Shown in pieces: positions 24,201-36,836 of a DNA stretch of 64,000 nt (position 1 is the first letter of the stretch; each line of letters begins with the position of its first letter). The stretch comes from Nautilus pompilius (lineage: Eukaryota; Mollusca; Cephalopoda; Nautilida; Nautilidae). Under the pieces are notes generated by a model. The model was not told the origin of the DNA, did not search any database, and saw nothing but the letters and a program-made list of their open reading frames with translations. The stretch is taken from positions 62,001-126,000 of the forward strand of contig JACATO010000335.1 of the NCBI GenBank assembly GCA_018389105.1. The letters are read 5' to 3'. Position numbers and translations under genes: made by a program.

Positions 24201-27200
24201 AGCATTCACTGGCATTAGTTCTATTTTCTTGGTTCACAACCCTACAGCTGATAAAGCCATTCTCTCCCCTATGTTGTTTCTCTTGGCAACAGCTCATAAC
24301 CTATAACTTAGTTATCTAATCATTGTGGAGCTTTCTCAGTTTTGGAAAATCTTCTAAAGCATCTGCCTTCTAATGTCAGCGCCAGATTCTGTTTAGGTTA
24401 AAAAGAAAAAAAGAAATTAAAAAAAAAAACACAGTGACGACACCTTAGTAGATTTATTTACTCAAATCATGCATACAAATATTTATCTATTTTTTTCAGC
24501 AGATTCTTTACAGGATGATGGTGGTCCAAATTTCTCCAAAACTAGATCTTGGGAAAGAGATGTTAATCAATCACAATTTAGTATTTAAGAAAGAAAAAGA
24601 AAATATAAATAAGGAAAACAATTTTTGTGCATACCCAAAAAACTATTTTATTAGGGTGAATATGCATAAAACCAGAAAGTGTAGATAACACGATGACAGC
24701 AGTGTATGTTTTGAAGCTGACGACAAACCTCTCTCTGCTGATAATTTAGAAACATTTTTTCCACAGTGCAATGCTACAGTGATGGGTTGGTACATAGCTT
24801 GCTGAAATATGGTGGTGGCTGCATTTTGCTGCCTCAACAATCTGGGTTCGTATGAAGCTCTGTCTTCTCTACCACCTCAATCTGGATGCATTTGCCTCCA
24901 TGGATTTCTTTTTTACAGACAAATGAGTTCTAGTATAGTTTTCTTTTGGATATCTTATTCTTTCTGAAATGTGCCTTTAGCTTTTTTGTCCATGGATTCC
25001 ACGACTGTGACGTGGTGCCATATACATGTAGTATCCACAACAGCAACAATACACCTACAAATTTAATTATAAATATTGTGCATTGTATGCTATGAATTTA
25101 TAGTTTGGCTGCTCATGGCTACAGGCCACAATTAAGATACTATGTCATTGAAACAGATATTTTAGAAATACTGGACAATAGTAGTGACCAAATTATGTAT
25201 CATTTTCTTTTGCTTGCAGTGTTCACTATTGATCTGAACGTTAACAATCTAAAGACGGAAGACTTTTAAACAAAGTGTTGTATGTTTGTACATGGAGTTA
25301 AAGTCCTGGCTTCTAGTATAGCTTGGAGGCAAGATACATGAAACTTTACATATAAGAAACTTTTTGGAGGTAATTCACAAGTTTAAAAAAAAAAAATCTC
25401 TGTAGTAAAGGAGGGTTAATTCTATTTACGATTAAATTTAAACGCCAACATTACCAATAAATCGAGTTGGATACTCAGGGATTTAGTTCTTGTTGAGTGG
25501 TGGTAAAAATATTCAATGTCAGAACCCAAGCATCATCACCACCTTGCTCTAACAAGACGTGCAAAAGAATATCACACAGTGCTTTGCACATCTGTGGCAG
25601 ATTCTTTGTGATTGTCTTGACAGGTGAGCTATAGAATTGTTCCTACAAGTATGAACAGTTTAAATGCACTGAAATGTGATATAGTGGACCTATTAGAAAA
25701 CTGTTTTGTTAAGAAATAAAATAAATTAGTTTGTCGAGGCTATAGCAATTTTGAAAATTAAAACACTTCAGAATCAGGTTCTTATCTCCATTACAATTGC
25801 TTAAATACTGGAAAGCTAACTTATCAGATGTTTTACAGTTTAAATTGATTTTCTAAATATGACAAAACCTAATGTTTGCAATATTGAAAAAATGAATAAG
25901 TTACTTTGATGTTTTCTGCAATTGGAGAATTATGGAGAACTCTTAATCAGTAATGGAAACAACAAAGGTGCTAAAGAGAAACTTGCATGGTATTGAGCAG
26001 TCTTTTGTTTACAAAATTTTGTACCATTCTAATATAATGCATTTTGTTCCTGTTGATTACTCTGTTTTCAGTTCAAGGCTGAACCCTCCCCCCTCCTCTC
26101 TTTCCGTAAATTTTTTTTTTTTCTGTAGAGTTTGATTTGTTTTTAATTTTAGATTTTTGTTTATCCATCTCATTTTATTCTTGTTGATCTGTGTTGCATT
26201 CTTAATGCTGCAGCAGCTGACAGCCATAAAATGAATGGGTTTTGTCCTTGGTGCTCAAGGTTGCCATTGTAGCAGTACATAGATTCAGTGAAATTTTGAA
26301 CTTGGGTTTTCTCAAAAATAAATAGCTTTTAATTTGAACGTAACTATCAAACTCTTGCTATCTGGCAGGAGTGATCAGTGAACCTTTTAGAAGCCCGAGG
26401 GTTAATTATATTTGAGATGCTGATAAAAACTAAATTTCATTCATGCATAGGCTGTCAGTATATGTTGGCATCAAAATGTCATCAGCCAGAGATATACTGC
26501 CATTTGGTTACCCAGGTGAATTGATGAAGAGTATCCAAAACTGGTTGTGGTAAAACTAATTTTCTTATCTCTCAGAACAGAAGGTCATAATTGATATTAA
26601 GGATTAACCCACCCACCCCCCTGGTTTTGGGCTTATCTAGCCAGGTAATTTCAAACTCATTAGTTAAGATTGGAATTTTATATAAAAAATTATTATAATT
26701 GGGTTATTATGAAGGGATTTGGTTGGAATCTGAAATAAGTGTCTACCAGTTGATTACTTAGAAAAGGAAAGCATCACCTAAATATTTTTGATATAGTTGA
26801 AAAAGAGAAAAAGGATTATATATCAGAGAATCTGAAACGAGTTTCTATGTATGGATGGACTATTCCATGGTGCAATGCTATGGAAGCCATGACAACTCCA
26901 GTTAAATGGTGATCGCTGACCACCATGCCAGTTAATGATGCAGTCTCCATACACTACATGTGAAATATTCGCAATTAGAAGGCCAGAGAAAGAGGGGATT
27001 TGTATCTATTTCTATTTAATGAGAGGTAGCACTGCAATGTGGGAAGTTTTTCTTAATTAGTGACTTGGAGAAGCTTACTGCAGATTCCGCATGCCTGAAC
27101 ATTTAATAAATAAGCAGTACGTAGCCAAAAATAAGACAAAAGATTGGTTCTGTCCACCTTACAGCAATTTATACCTATTTTGAAAATCTAGTGTTACTTT

Positions 27201-30035
27201 GCTGACAATCGTTGTTCTTAACACCAACACTTCCTGCTGCCATTTTTTTTCTTTCTTTCTGTTAAGTGTAAAGCTATTTGTCCAGTTGTTTTTATCCCTA
27301 AACAAAGAACATGTCAGTCACACTTGCAAAAAAAAACTGGCGATCATAGACTATCGCTGTTGATTGTCTTTTTTGTGGGGGGGGGATGAGAAGTTTGTGC
27401 TTTTGAAAGCACAGGCAATTAAAACAAAACCAAAAAGAAATGTGGGCAGTGGGGTCAGACTGCCCTGCTGTATCTTCTGTACGTGTTGTAAATCATTGTT
27501 TTACGTAATTCTCATTACTACATCAGCATCCGGTTTGGCTAAAAAAAGAATACCAGATATCTGACTGCATTTTTTAATCGCTCTTTCCCCCAGAACCAAT
27601 AGTAAATCATCCATGATAGTTATCCTACCTACCTTGGTTTTCTAGAAACTGGTGATGCCACTGTCAACAGATGATTTTGTTTACTAACTCCCACTTCCTC
27701 CTGACATGATTAATGGCATGGAACAGGAAAGAATCTTTGATGAATATTCACTTGCCCTGTGGCACAGGCTATTAGCTTTGAAAAACACAAATAGCAACAT
27801 CAAATAGCTTTTGGATTCATTAAGCAAGAATTTTTTTTTTATGTTTAAATATATTTTCCATAGGTGAATGATGATGTTCTCTTAAGTACTGTATATTTGT
27901 CATGGGCAGCTGGGAAGATGTTTGTCCACCTCCGTGTCTGACATGCTCTTTCTCAGTTGAGCTTTGCTGAGTAGTTATGTATCTGTCACAGCCAGTCATT
28001 TCTGTATTAATTATTTTCCACCCAGCACAGAGCCAATATTGGTTCCTGTTTCTCTGTTACCAATTTGCAAGGACAATAACTATCTTCCTTTTCACCAGCT
28101 GAAAGAAATGAAAGACAACTGAGATGTAAAGCACAGAAACTGATCGATATCATTACTTCTTATTAGCTGGTTACCTGTCCCTGATGGACAGTTCGGAAAT
28201 TAGTCCATGGGTATATTTTAGCTTTCAGTATTTCTTGACACATTACTTCTGGCGTAGAAATCATCTTTTTTTCTCTCTCTTTCACTTCCAAGATTTTGAT
28301 TGGTTTGTAGTTTCAGCAGATATAATGAATTCCCATCTTGTTTGAGGGTTTGGCCTTGTTCTTTGTCTATCAAAACTGTTTTTACATCAGTCAAAATTTT
28401 AAATTTATTTCCTTCTGACATTGTACCTAAACATTCACGCCACAAGTTACTGGAGATTCTCTACCCCCAGTGCACACCTGCCATCATTCCTCTCCTAGCA
28501 GATCCTCTGGTTGCACTATTTCTCTTGCGCTCTGATATCTCGTATGGCAGTTAAACGGACGCTTTATGTAAACAACTTATATTTTTAAGGCAATGAGGCT
28601 TACTCAGTATGCATCACACTATCTGCTTTGCTGATTCTGTAGCTTGTAAACCAGCCATTACTTATTAAAATCAGTCCAATGTTAAATGAGTTTGTAAACA
28701 GATGAGGTTAAAACATGATGATGATTATATAAGATTGAAATCATCATTTGCTGATGTGTAGTCAGTCAAAATGCACAGGTCCAGTCTACCATGAGTGCTT
28801 GCATTCACTGCTTCCACTCACCAATTAGGCAAACACTTAAAATGGATGTCACATGAACAGTGAAGGAACACTTTTTACTGTTTGGTCACAGGCATTTATC
28901 GTTTGCTTTATACTTATCTTCTCTAGTAATATACATTGCCCTACTCACAGTATAAACTGTCTAAATCTGTTCCTTTCTAGGACTCCATGCTAACCAGCAA
29001 CAAGGGCTATTCGAGCTAGAACTTTAAAACTGTACTGTTTATAGTTTGACATATCATACCTGAGAACGAATGTATTGGCTTTAAGACACCTGCTTGAATT
29101 TCTTTTGATCTTCTAAGGTCAACTATGATGGCACTTAACCTCCCCTTGTATGCTACATCACTTCTTAACTATACTGGTTGGGGTGCAGTTGTCCGTTAGC
29201 TTAGAAGCACCAGTGAGTGTGTGTTGAGATTGCTGTATATTTGTTCAACACACTCGTAATGCAAAATAAAACAACAACATGGGGTTGGAGTGCTAAATAT
29301 TTGTTGCTACAAAGAATTCTGTTAGTGAGGGTGGTACTCTGTCATAGAGGGTTGCCACTGTTATGTCTGCTCTGCCACGTTTATACGAGTAATCTACTTT
29401 AGTCTGTGTGAGGCTGAAACTTTCACATTTGGAAATATTAGATTTATCTTTGCCATTTTTAGACTGATTCATTAAATAGTTTAAATCAAATTGCATCATC
29501 TTAACACCACCACTGTTGCCAACCCTATTATACCTTCAGACTTGTCTACAAATTTCATAATATAATTGGTGAATTCAGCGTGCATCATGGATCCAGGCCC
29601 AAGAAAACTTAACCTGGAGTACTCCACTGTTAACATTTAATACCTATTATAACTCACTCGGTTTTTGCTATATACAGTTATCTAACTACCACCTGTTCTG
29701 AAGCTTTTCTTTTTCTTTTTTTTTTACATTTCTCTACAAAATGTCTATTGGAAATATGTCAAATGGTTTATGGGAATTAAAATATAGAACATCTGTACAT
29801 TTTATCTTTATCAGATTTTTACTCACTATGAAATATAGCCTACTGTGCAGGCTGCTGGACTTAGTTTCCTAGCTTGGACCGACACTGACGTGCTGCTTTC
29901 TGTGCCTCCGAGGAAGATTAGATTTTTGCTCGTTTTCAGATATATCGAAAAATAAGAGACAGCATTCTGTTTACAAATATGCAGGTGAAAATATTTTGTA
30001 ATTATTTTCCTATAAAATCGGGAGAATTTAAAACA

Positions 30036-30050
30036 AGAGAGAGAGAGAGA
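30036..30050. repeat. GA microsatellite
   Basis: About seven GA units. Confidence 0.9.
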
Positions 30051-30185
30051 TACTGAGTTTCAGCTTCTGTTACCATGAAAGAAATCTGAGTGGTAAAATG
30101 ACTCATTTAATCGATATCTTGAATATTTTTGGCACTAACATTTTCAAAAAGAGGTTATTGGTAGTTAACCGTCCTTTCCTCTCTT

Positions 30186-30200
30186 CCCTCCCTCCCTCCC
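30186..30200 (-). other. G-quadruplex motif, four G3 tracts with 1-nt loops
   Basis: The minus strand reads GGGAGGGAGGGAGGG, four G-tracts separated by single adenines, a pattern known to fold into very stable parallel quadruplexes. Runs of C follow on the plus strand (CCACCACCAACCCCC), so the minus strand has further Gs upstream. Confidence 0.7.
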
Positions 30201-30485
30201 ACCACCAACCCCCTGGCAGCAGGTGTCCTGGCTGTATAAGCTTAAATTATGGCGGAATGTGGCTGACCTTGAATGGTGTAGATGAGAAGGGGAACTGGTT
30301 ATTGATAGATGCCATTATTATTACTAGTTCTTGGGACTGTGAAGCAACTAAAGTGCTTCAAAGGTCATTATGTTGCTAATGATGTACTGATTTATCTATT
30401 CATTTATCCAAGAATACTTCTTTTACTAAATCCCAGCTGTAGTTAGATGAATAGAGTAAAATATTTAGTAAATCTTTTTTAAACT

Positions 30486-30518
30486 TATATATACATACAC
30501 ATACACACATATATATGT
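30486..30518. repeat. TA/CA compound microsatellite
   Basis: Mixed TA and CA dinucleotides, in the pattern TATATACATACACATACACACATATATATG. Confidence 0.9.
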
Positions 30519-32692
30519 AACTTCATTCTCTTGTTCTATAAATAATGTAGGTAGGTTTTCAGTCATTATGATGGTTGGTTCATATTTTTCAATAACAAAT
30601 TTAAAAATAAAATTAATTTTAAAAAAAATTCTGCAGTTAGTCTTTGTATTATATGATAAGTTCATGGACAGTAAACTACAGATGCTTTTTCAAATCCATT
30701 CAACTTTATTGTCAGTCTCGTTAGGCTTGATCACGTGTTGAAAAACTGACCACAAACTACCATGTAGAAAAATATTTAACTCTTTGCAAAGCAAAAAAAA
30801 TAGGGATGTCCAGAATTGTAAAAATAAATGTAAAAGGTGCTCTTGTTTGTTTTTTTTTTTAATTTATTTATAAAAAAAAAAAAATGAAAAATATTGCCAA
30901 AGTTGCCATGACACATTTAGAGTTATGTGGTTTAGGGTCTTTGTTTATGAAGGATTGGACAAGGGTTAGGAGATATATTCACCACAAAACACATTACATC
31001 CAGGTTATGTTGGAGTTTTGACCACAGGAATTTATCACAAAGGCATCCATTTTATTGTTATTGGCAAGTTCAACAGTTATGTCTGTCAGTGTACATACTG
31101 ATAGTCAGGGTCGGCCACAGTTTGGATGCGGTTAATCTAGTTTAATTTTCTCTCTTGTTCTGCCGTCACAGAACTCTCCATTGGCAAGGACTTTTTGGTG
31201 GTACACAAGGAGCATGCACCGTTCTGGCTGAAACCTTTAGTCATTTTAATTCTGCAATTTTTTTTTTTTTTAATTAAAATCCTGAAAATTAAAAAAAAAA
31301 ATTTAAAAATTGCTTAATCTTTTCTCTGCACCTAAATATAACTTACTAGTTTATATTCATCTGAAGAAATACATGTTTTCGATGATTGCATTTGTGTATT
31401 TGTTTCATCTTTGCTTTAATGAGAACAAAAAACAATGTCAGCTACTGCATTAGAATTGAGTTTTGTTTCAAGATTTACTTCCCTTTGCATAGGTGCTGTT
31501 GGCTCTGTGTGGTGTTTGAGCAGGGTCCTGCCTGTTGTTTTGTCTTTAGCTTTATTTTTTGCATAAGCTGAACATGTTTCATTCAGCTCATCTATCAGAG
31601 ACAATGTGTATTTATAATCCCTTCTGGTGCCACTCTTTTGTGCAACTTTAGCTGGTTAGTCCAGTTCATGAAGCCCCTGCCAGCAAAGGGATGGTTGCTA
31701 CTGTCAGTTGCAACAGCTGGCTAAACAAAATAGCCTTAGCAGAACTTCCCCGGTTTAGCTGTGGGAGAAAAGGCACTCGCAGACAGACTGGCACATAAGC
31801 GAGTGGGAACTTGTCGAACCAGGCTGGATCCTCACAGAATTTGAAAGTAGAACCTCAGCTACAGTGGGCTGATGTAACAACAATCCATCCACCACCTACT
31901 ACCAAAAAAAAAAGAGATTAAACCCTGTAATCAATCAACCTGCAGCCAATTGCAAAAAATAAAAATTGTACAAAAATATTGAGTGGGATATTGGATTTGT
32001 AACACAATTATGACAACCACTGTATGTATTTTACAAGCTGCATTCAAAATTCTCTCATAATGTCCTTATTTTTAAATTGCTTGAAAAATATTTAATGTGA
32101 AAAACTATTTTTTTGCATTTATTTTCTATGAAATGGGTTAATAAGCACTTGAAATATTATGGAGACCTAAGCTTGAATTGAATTAAGATATCTTCAGTTA
32201 GATTTCAAATGAACACTTTCTAAGTTTTTATTTTTCTAAAACTCAGAGTTTAAAGTGCTTCTGCAGTCATTCATGCTTTGTTGTAGTCATGCACAGGTGA
32301 GATTTATACCTATCTGGTTATGAACCATGGCAACCAAATTAGCACATTACAAATACTAAAACATTTCATTATTAATTCTTTATTAATGCACATGCTGTGT
32401 AGTTGATCTAATAGTGTTCATGTCAACCAGCCTTCCTGCTATTACCATCTTTTATGGCCACCCCCTTTGAAACCAAGATTGCATTTTTTTATTGAATCAT
32501 CATCTATGCAGATTTTATGAGTTCCATTCAGCTGATGCTAATGATTCTATGAAGAAAGAACAAACTTAGCTTAACACTGTCTTTGATGTTGAATAGAATT
32601 ATTTGCATCAGTTTTTACAGGCATTTACAATGTTTTTGCACCAGCAGTGTTAATTTCATGAAACATTAATTTTTGTTTGTGCCATCTCTCCT

Positions 32693-32705
32693 CCCCCCCC
32701 CCCCC
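32693..32705. repeat. Poly-C run
   Basis: Thirteen consecutive C, unusually long in a genome this AT-rich, immediately before the enhancer-like block. Confidence 0.9.
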
Positions 32706-32739
32706 ATTCTCACAACTGGGAGCTGCAGCCCCTAAATTA

Positions 32740-33020
32740 ATAGAACTCTAACACACGAAACTAATGCGAGAGTTAGTCCGCCCACCATTAACGCGAATGC
32801 AGGTTTGCTGTAGCCCTGATCATCATTTGTTCGGTAATCTCACCGTGGAAAGAAGGCCTCCTCCCATTGGCAAACAATAATCAGCCACTCTGCCAGCAGC
32901 TGTGATTTTTTATCAACTGTGTTGACAGGGCTCCGACTTTCTACTAGTGGAGAGCGCCAGGTGACCTGTCTTTTATTGTCTTCCCCGTTCTCTCCATCGT
33001 TTTCTGGTCACGGCACCGCA
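32740..33020. promoter_or_regulatory. Candidate enhancer-like block, CpG-richer with clustered transcription-factor motifs
   Basis: This stretch has visibly more CG dinucleotides than its surroundings and packs together recognisable motifs: a forkhead-type GCAAACA (32870-32876) next to a SOX-type AACAATAAT, an E-box CAGCTG (32897-32902), a TALE-type TGACAG (32923-32928), and CAGGTG (32958-32963) overlapping a TGACCT half-site. No open frame or splice signals explain it. Individual motifs are common by chance, so the call rests on their density and the local CpG retention. Confidence 0.25.
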
Positions 33021-36000
33021 GCGGGAAACTTGGCGATGGGGGGGGGTGATTTTCAGAATTGGTAGCTCTTCTGAAAGACTAAATGAAACTGGGAATTTTT
33101 TTTTTTTTTTTAATGCAGATTCCCATAGTGTGGAGCAGGGCCCTGGCTTTGTTAGTTTAACCTTCTGTAGTCTGCCAGCCAGTGATAACAATTGTGGGCA
33201 AAGACAGATAGGAAATAAATGAAATTCCTCCTAATGGAGGTATGCATGCCAGGGATTTTGCTATTAGTGGATATGTGGCTCAATGTAAGTGGAAGGAGGG
33301 AGGGAGAGAACTGGGGATAAGGTTGGACAGGTCAGGGGATCTGCTTCAAGGGTGGAGATGAGGTCATTTTTGTATGTGTCTGTAGTGTTTGCACGATTGA
33401 CATGAAGATGGATCTTGGGTGCCATGAGAGCTAGATGGCTTCTTTGCAGCTGCAGCACTCCTGTAACATTGGCAGAGATATTGAAATCACCAATCAAAGA
33501 AAAATGCTTCAAAAAGACAAAAACAAAATAGAAATTTCATCCAGCCCATTGCTGAAGAACGTCCGTTAATAGTCTGTGTTTGAGGCGTTGAAAGACAAAC
33601 ATATTGATTGAAATGGTGAGGCAAAGCAGAAAAAGTCCGTAGAAACCAGCCTAGTTCTAAAGATAACAAACAACTCCACTTCTTTTCTCCTCTTCCATTA
33701 CCAAGGTAAGTAGGTTAATTTCTTTCTCAAGTAGTTCCTTCATCTATTATGACAGTACTTTCTGCCATGGTGTCTCTCAGCAAGGAAAATCCAACAAACT
33801 TACCGTCATCGGAGACCAACCTACAGAATTGAAACTAGTGAAAGTGACGTGTTAATCTTAGATCTCTCTTCATTATTATTTGATCTATGATACGGGCCAG
33901 CGTTTGTTTTAATAGCCTTCTGATTTTCGTTGTTCACAGTCTAACAAGCGATTGATTAATTTGTGTATTGTTTTCATTTTTTAAAATTTTTTTCTATATT
34001 TTGGAAATTAATCAGAGATTTTCAATGTCTTTCCCACTAATGCTAAGTCTGTTAATTGAAAAAGAAGAAAAAATTTTTTTTTTCTTTAATATTAATGTCA
34101 AGTGAATTTTTGCTAATTTAAACTTTAAATACTTTTAAAACATGTTGGGGTGATGTAGGTCTCTAGTAAAGAAAACCACAAAAGATTTTGGGCGGGAGAT
34201 AGTTGAGCAAAATGGTGTACTGTCCATTTTCTCAAGTCCAGGGTTTTGATATTTTTTTTCTCCTTTTTTCCAGTTCAGAAACATGAGATGGCAGTTTCTA
34301 GATGTTGATGCGAAAATATGTAATTATTTCTTGTACAGGCGAGTAGAAATCATTTGAATATGGGAGGGGGTAGCTAAAAAAATGATATTTTCAAGGTCAC
34401 CAATATCTTGGAACTTTCAGAAAGAATATTTTGTGGAATTATAACCTAGTTATATAAAAAAGGCTGTTTCCATAACTATTTTTAATAAGTAAATTAACCA
34501 AAAAAAGAATGGGTAAAAAAGTGCACACATTTACATATCCAGTAGAGCAAAATACATTGTCTTTTAGTCTCACCGCCTAAAAGAAAATGATTCCACAAGT
34601 TTTTAGATCGAGCTAGAATGAGATGGCTGAGTCTCTGTTGTGACATTGCGCTGCGTCAGTAGGTTTTAGGTCTGAATCTGAATGTGCTGAAAGAGTGCTC
34701 CAGAGTAACCTTTGTTGTAGAATCCATAGGTTCAGTCTCTGATTACCTGAACAATTTCAGGAATGATAGATGCATCTTTGAGTTGAGTCAGAGATTTTTC
34801 AAATTAAACTGAAATCTCAGGTCATTGAACTAATCTGAATAGTTTCAAAAATGTTCCCAAACAGATTTTAAATTGAATTTTGGTAACTTTTCTCTGGCAC
34901 GAAGGCAAGAGGTTTTTAATTGTTGCCAAAATTAGTATAATTTTAGTAAAATTTTGCAAAAAAGATTATTGAAAATTTATAGTTTTAGGGCATCCAGCAG
35001 CCTTTGTGAGGTTGTGCTAGCCATTTTGAGGAATCTTGTAAAATAAATTTGCTAGAAGTCCATGAGTGTTTTTTCCAGAAATAGTCTTGAACAGCTAAGT
35101 TTAGTGCCTGTGTTTGGCAATGGAGACTCATCAGCTCAAATATCTCTCTCTGTATCTCCTGTGAAAGCTCTTTTTTTTTTCCATTCCATCAACCCCCCCT
35201 ATGAGACCAGTAGTATTCGAGCAGTTGATGCAGATTTTCAGATGTTTCTGCGTGGCTGTGATTACAAGGTATCTTTTAGCTGAGTACCACAGACTGGTAA
35301 ATGTTTTCTTGAGCATCTTTGAAGATACCAGTTTTCCTCTTAAATGCTCAAGGTGAATTTACACCCAAAGCATTTTTTTTATTCTTTGTGTTTTTTCATC
35401 AAAGATTGGAATCAGTAAACCAAATCACAACGAGTTTTACATTTTTCACATTGTAAAAGTTTTCTAATGCTTTTCTTTATAATTGTTGCCACCATTTAAA
35501 AAAAAAAATATTGCTGCTTCTGCTTTCCTGTCAACTTGCAGTGGATGCTTTGGTAGTTGTCTACATAGATTAGAGGAAGCAAGATCACAAACCTTGTCAT
35601 ACTTCTTCCTACCTTGTACATTTATCGGTCTCGGTCTTGGTTTCCACAAATCATTTGTTTTAGTCATTTTTTGGAAAAATCATACCTTGAAGCTGCTCTG
35701 GAAACAGAAAACCTTCCTTTCCTTTGGTTTTGGTGATGTAGGTGTAGATGGGTGATAACTAGAATACGAAGCTGAAGCAGCATCAACCTTTTGAATTTTG
35801 CTTTTTTCTCGAAAAAATTAGATTTGTTTCACGTCTAAAATAGTACGCGTTATGTTGCATTTGCTATGTCCAGATCCATGAGCATTTGCAGGCAGAAAAA
35901 GAACTTCACCTCCCTACAGACTGGATTCTTATGTAGCCTTATGTTTAGAAACACACTGCACTCCATATTTATGCTGAGATATTTTATAGAGGAACCCATT

Positions 36001-36836
36001 CCAAAATCAGCTATTTACTGGTCAGTTAGTGATAGGTCCTGTGGGCACAGAGGTTTATGAGTTCTCATGGTGTTCAAAAGTTTCTGCTGGACAAAGTCAT
36101 CTAACACAAGCACACCTGGTCAAAGGACCCCCCCCCCTGAGATATCAATGAGTCTGGCTGGACACAATGGACCTTCTCTGCAGATAAGAATCATCTTGAT
36201 CAGCATCAAGATGGAAAGAGATGTGTGGTGAATGAATTAGTCATTAATGAGTGTCTGTTGGACACAGCAGTATGTAGAGATAATAAGAGAGAGCATTTAT
36301 TTAAACTATAAAAAGAAAGAGTATTTTTTTTTTTCATTTGTTGAATTATAATTTCTGTGGTCATGTGACTTAAAACTTGTTTGAAGCTGTGAAAGTAATA
36401 AGATATTTCATTATTGAATATGCATGTTGCAGCAATTTTAAGAGTTACATTTATTGTTGAATTAAATACCTTATTACTTTCAAAGCTTCCAAATTCTAAA
36501 TCACACTTGAAAATAAGACTGGATTCAATAAATTACACTGGTCAACAAAATTAAATGTATTATACTCATTATGAATGCAAACCAACTTTTTTAGACTAAT
36601 TTTTCATGCTGATTTCAAAATTTCACTCCATTTGTATGCAGCACGTATCAGTTTTTCAGTAGATACATGCAAATATTTACATATTTGTATATATGAAATC
36701 ATTAACATAATAAATAAGGACATATTATTTTTAGAAGTAAATGAGTTTATTGAGTTAAAAATCATCACTATCATTCTACAAAGAGTGAATACCCCAAAAA
36801 TGGGTCAGACAAACAGACAAAGTTAGAACAACAGAG

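Larger units (their letters stand above)
17641..30185. other. Long non-coding stretch
   Basis: No coding block with family resemblance was found in 12.5 kb. The only notable objects are the CTCF-like pair at 21.25 kb and two adjacent minus-strand open frames at 23053-23334 (93 codons) and 23526-23858 (110 codons) that I cannot identify. A 19.02-19.16 kb segment retains several CG dinucleotides but shows no further signal. Confidence 0.6.
30201..36532. other. Non-coding DNA up to the 1.8-kb transposon
   Basis: Contains poly-A/T runs, C13 and C10 runs and the enhancer-like block at 32.7-33.0 kb. An isolated strong donor-like CCAAG|GTAAGT occurs near 33705 without a convincing exon before it. 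A perfect hairpin with stem CATCTTGA lies at 36192-36213. Confidence 0.6.

Noticed and set aside
28033-28042. Perfect CArG box CCAATATTGG
   Set aside because: Such a motif is expected several times in 64 kb of this composition and has no supporting neighbours.
33660-33710. Strong splice-donor-like CCAAG|GTAAGT
   Set aside because: No acceptor or coding frame upstream supports an exon; isolated donor matches are common.
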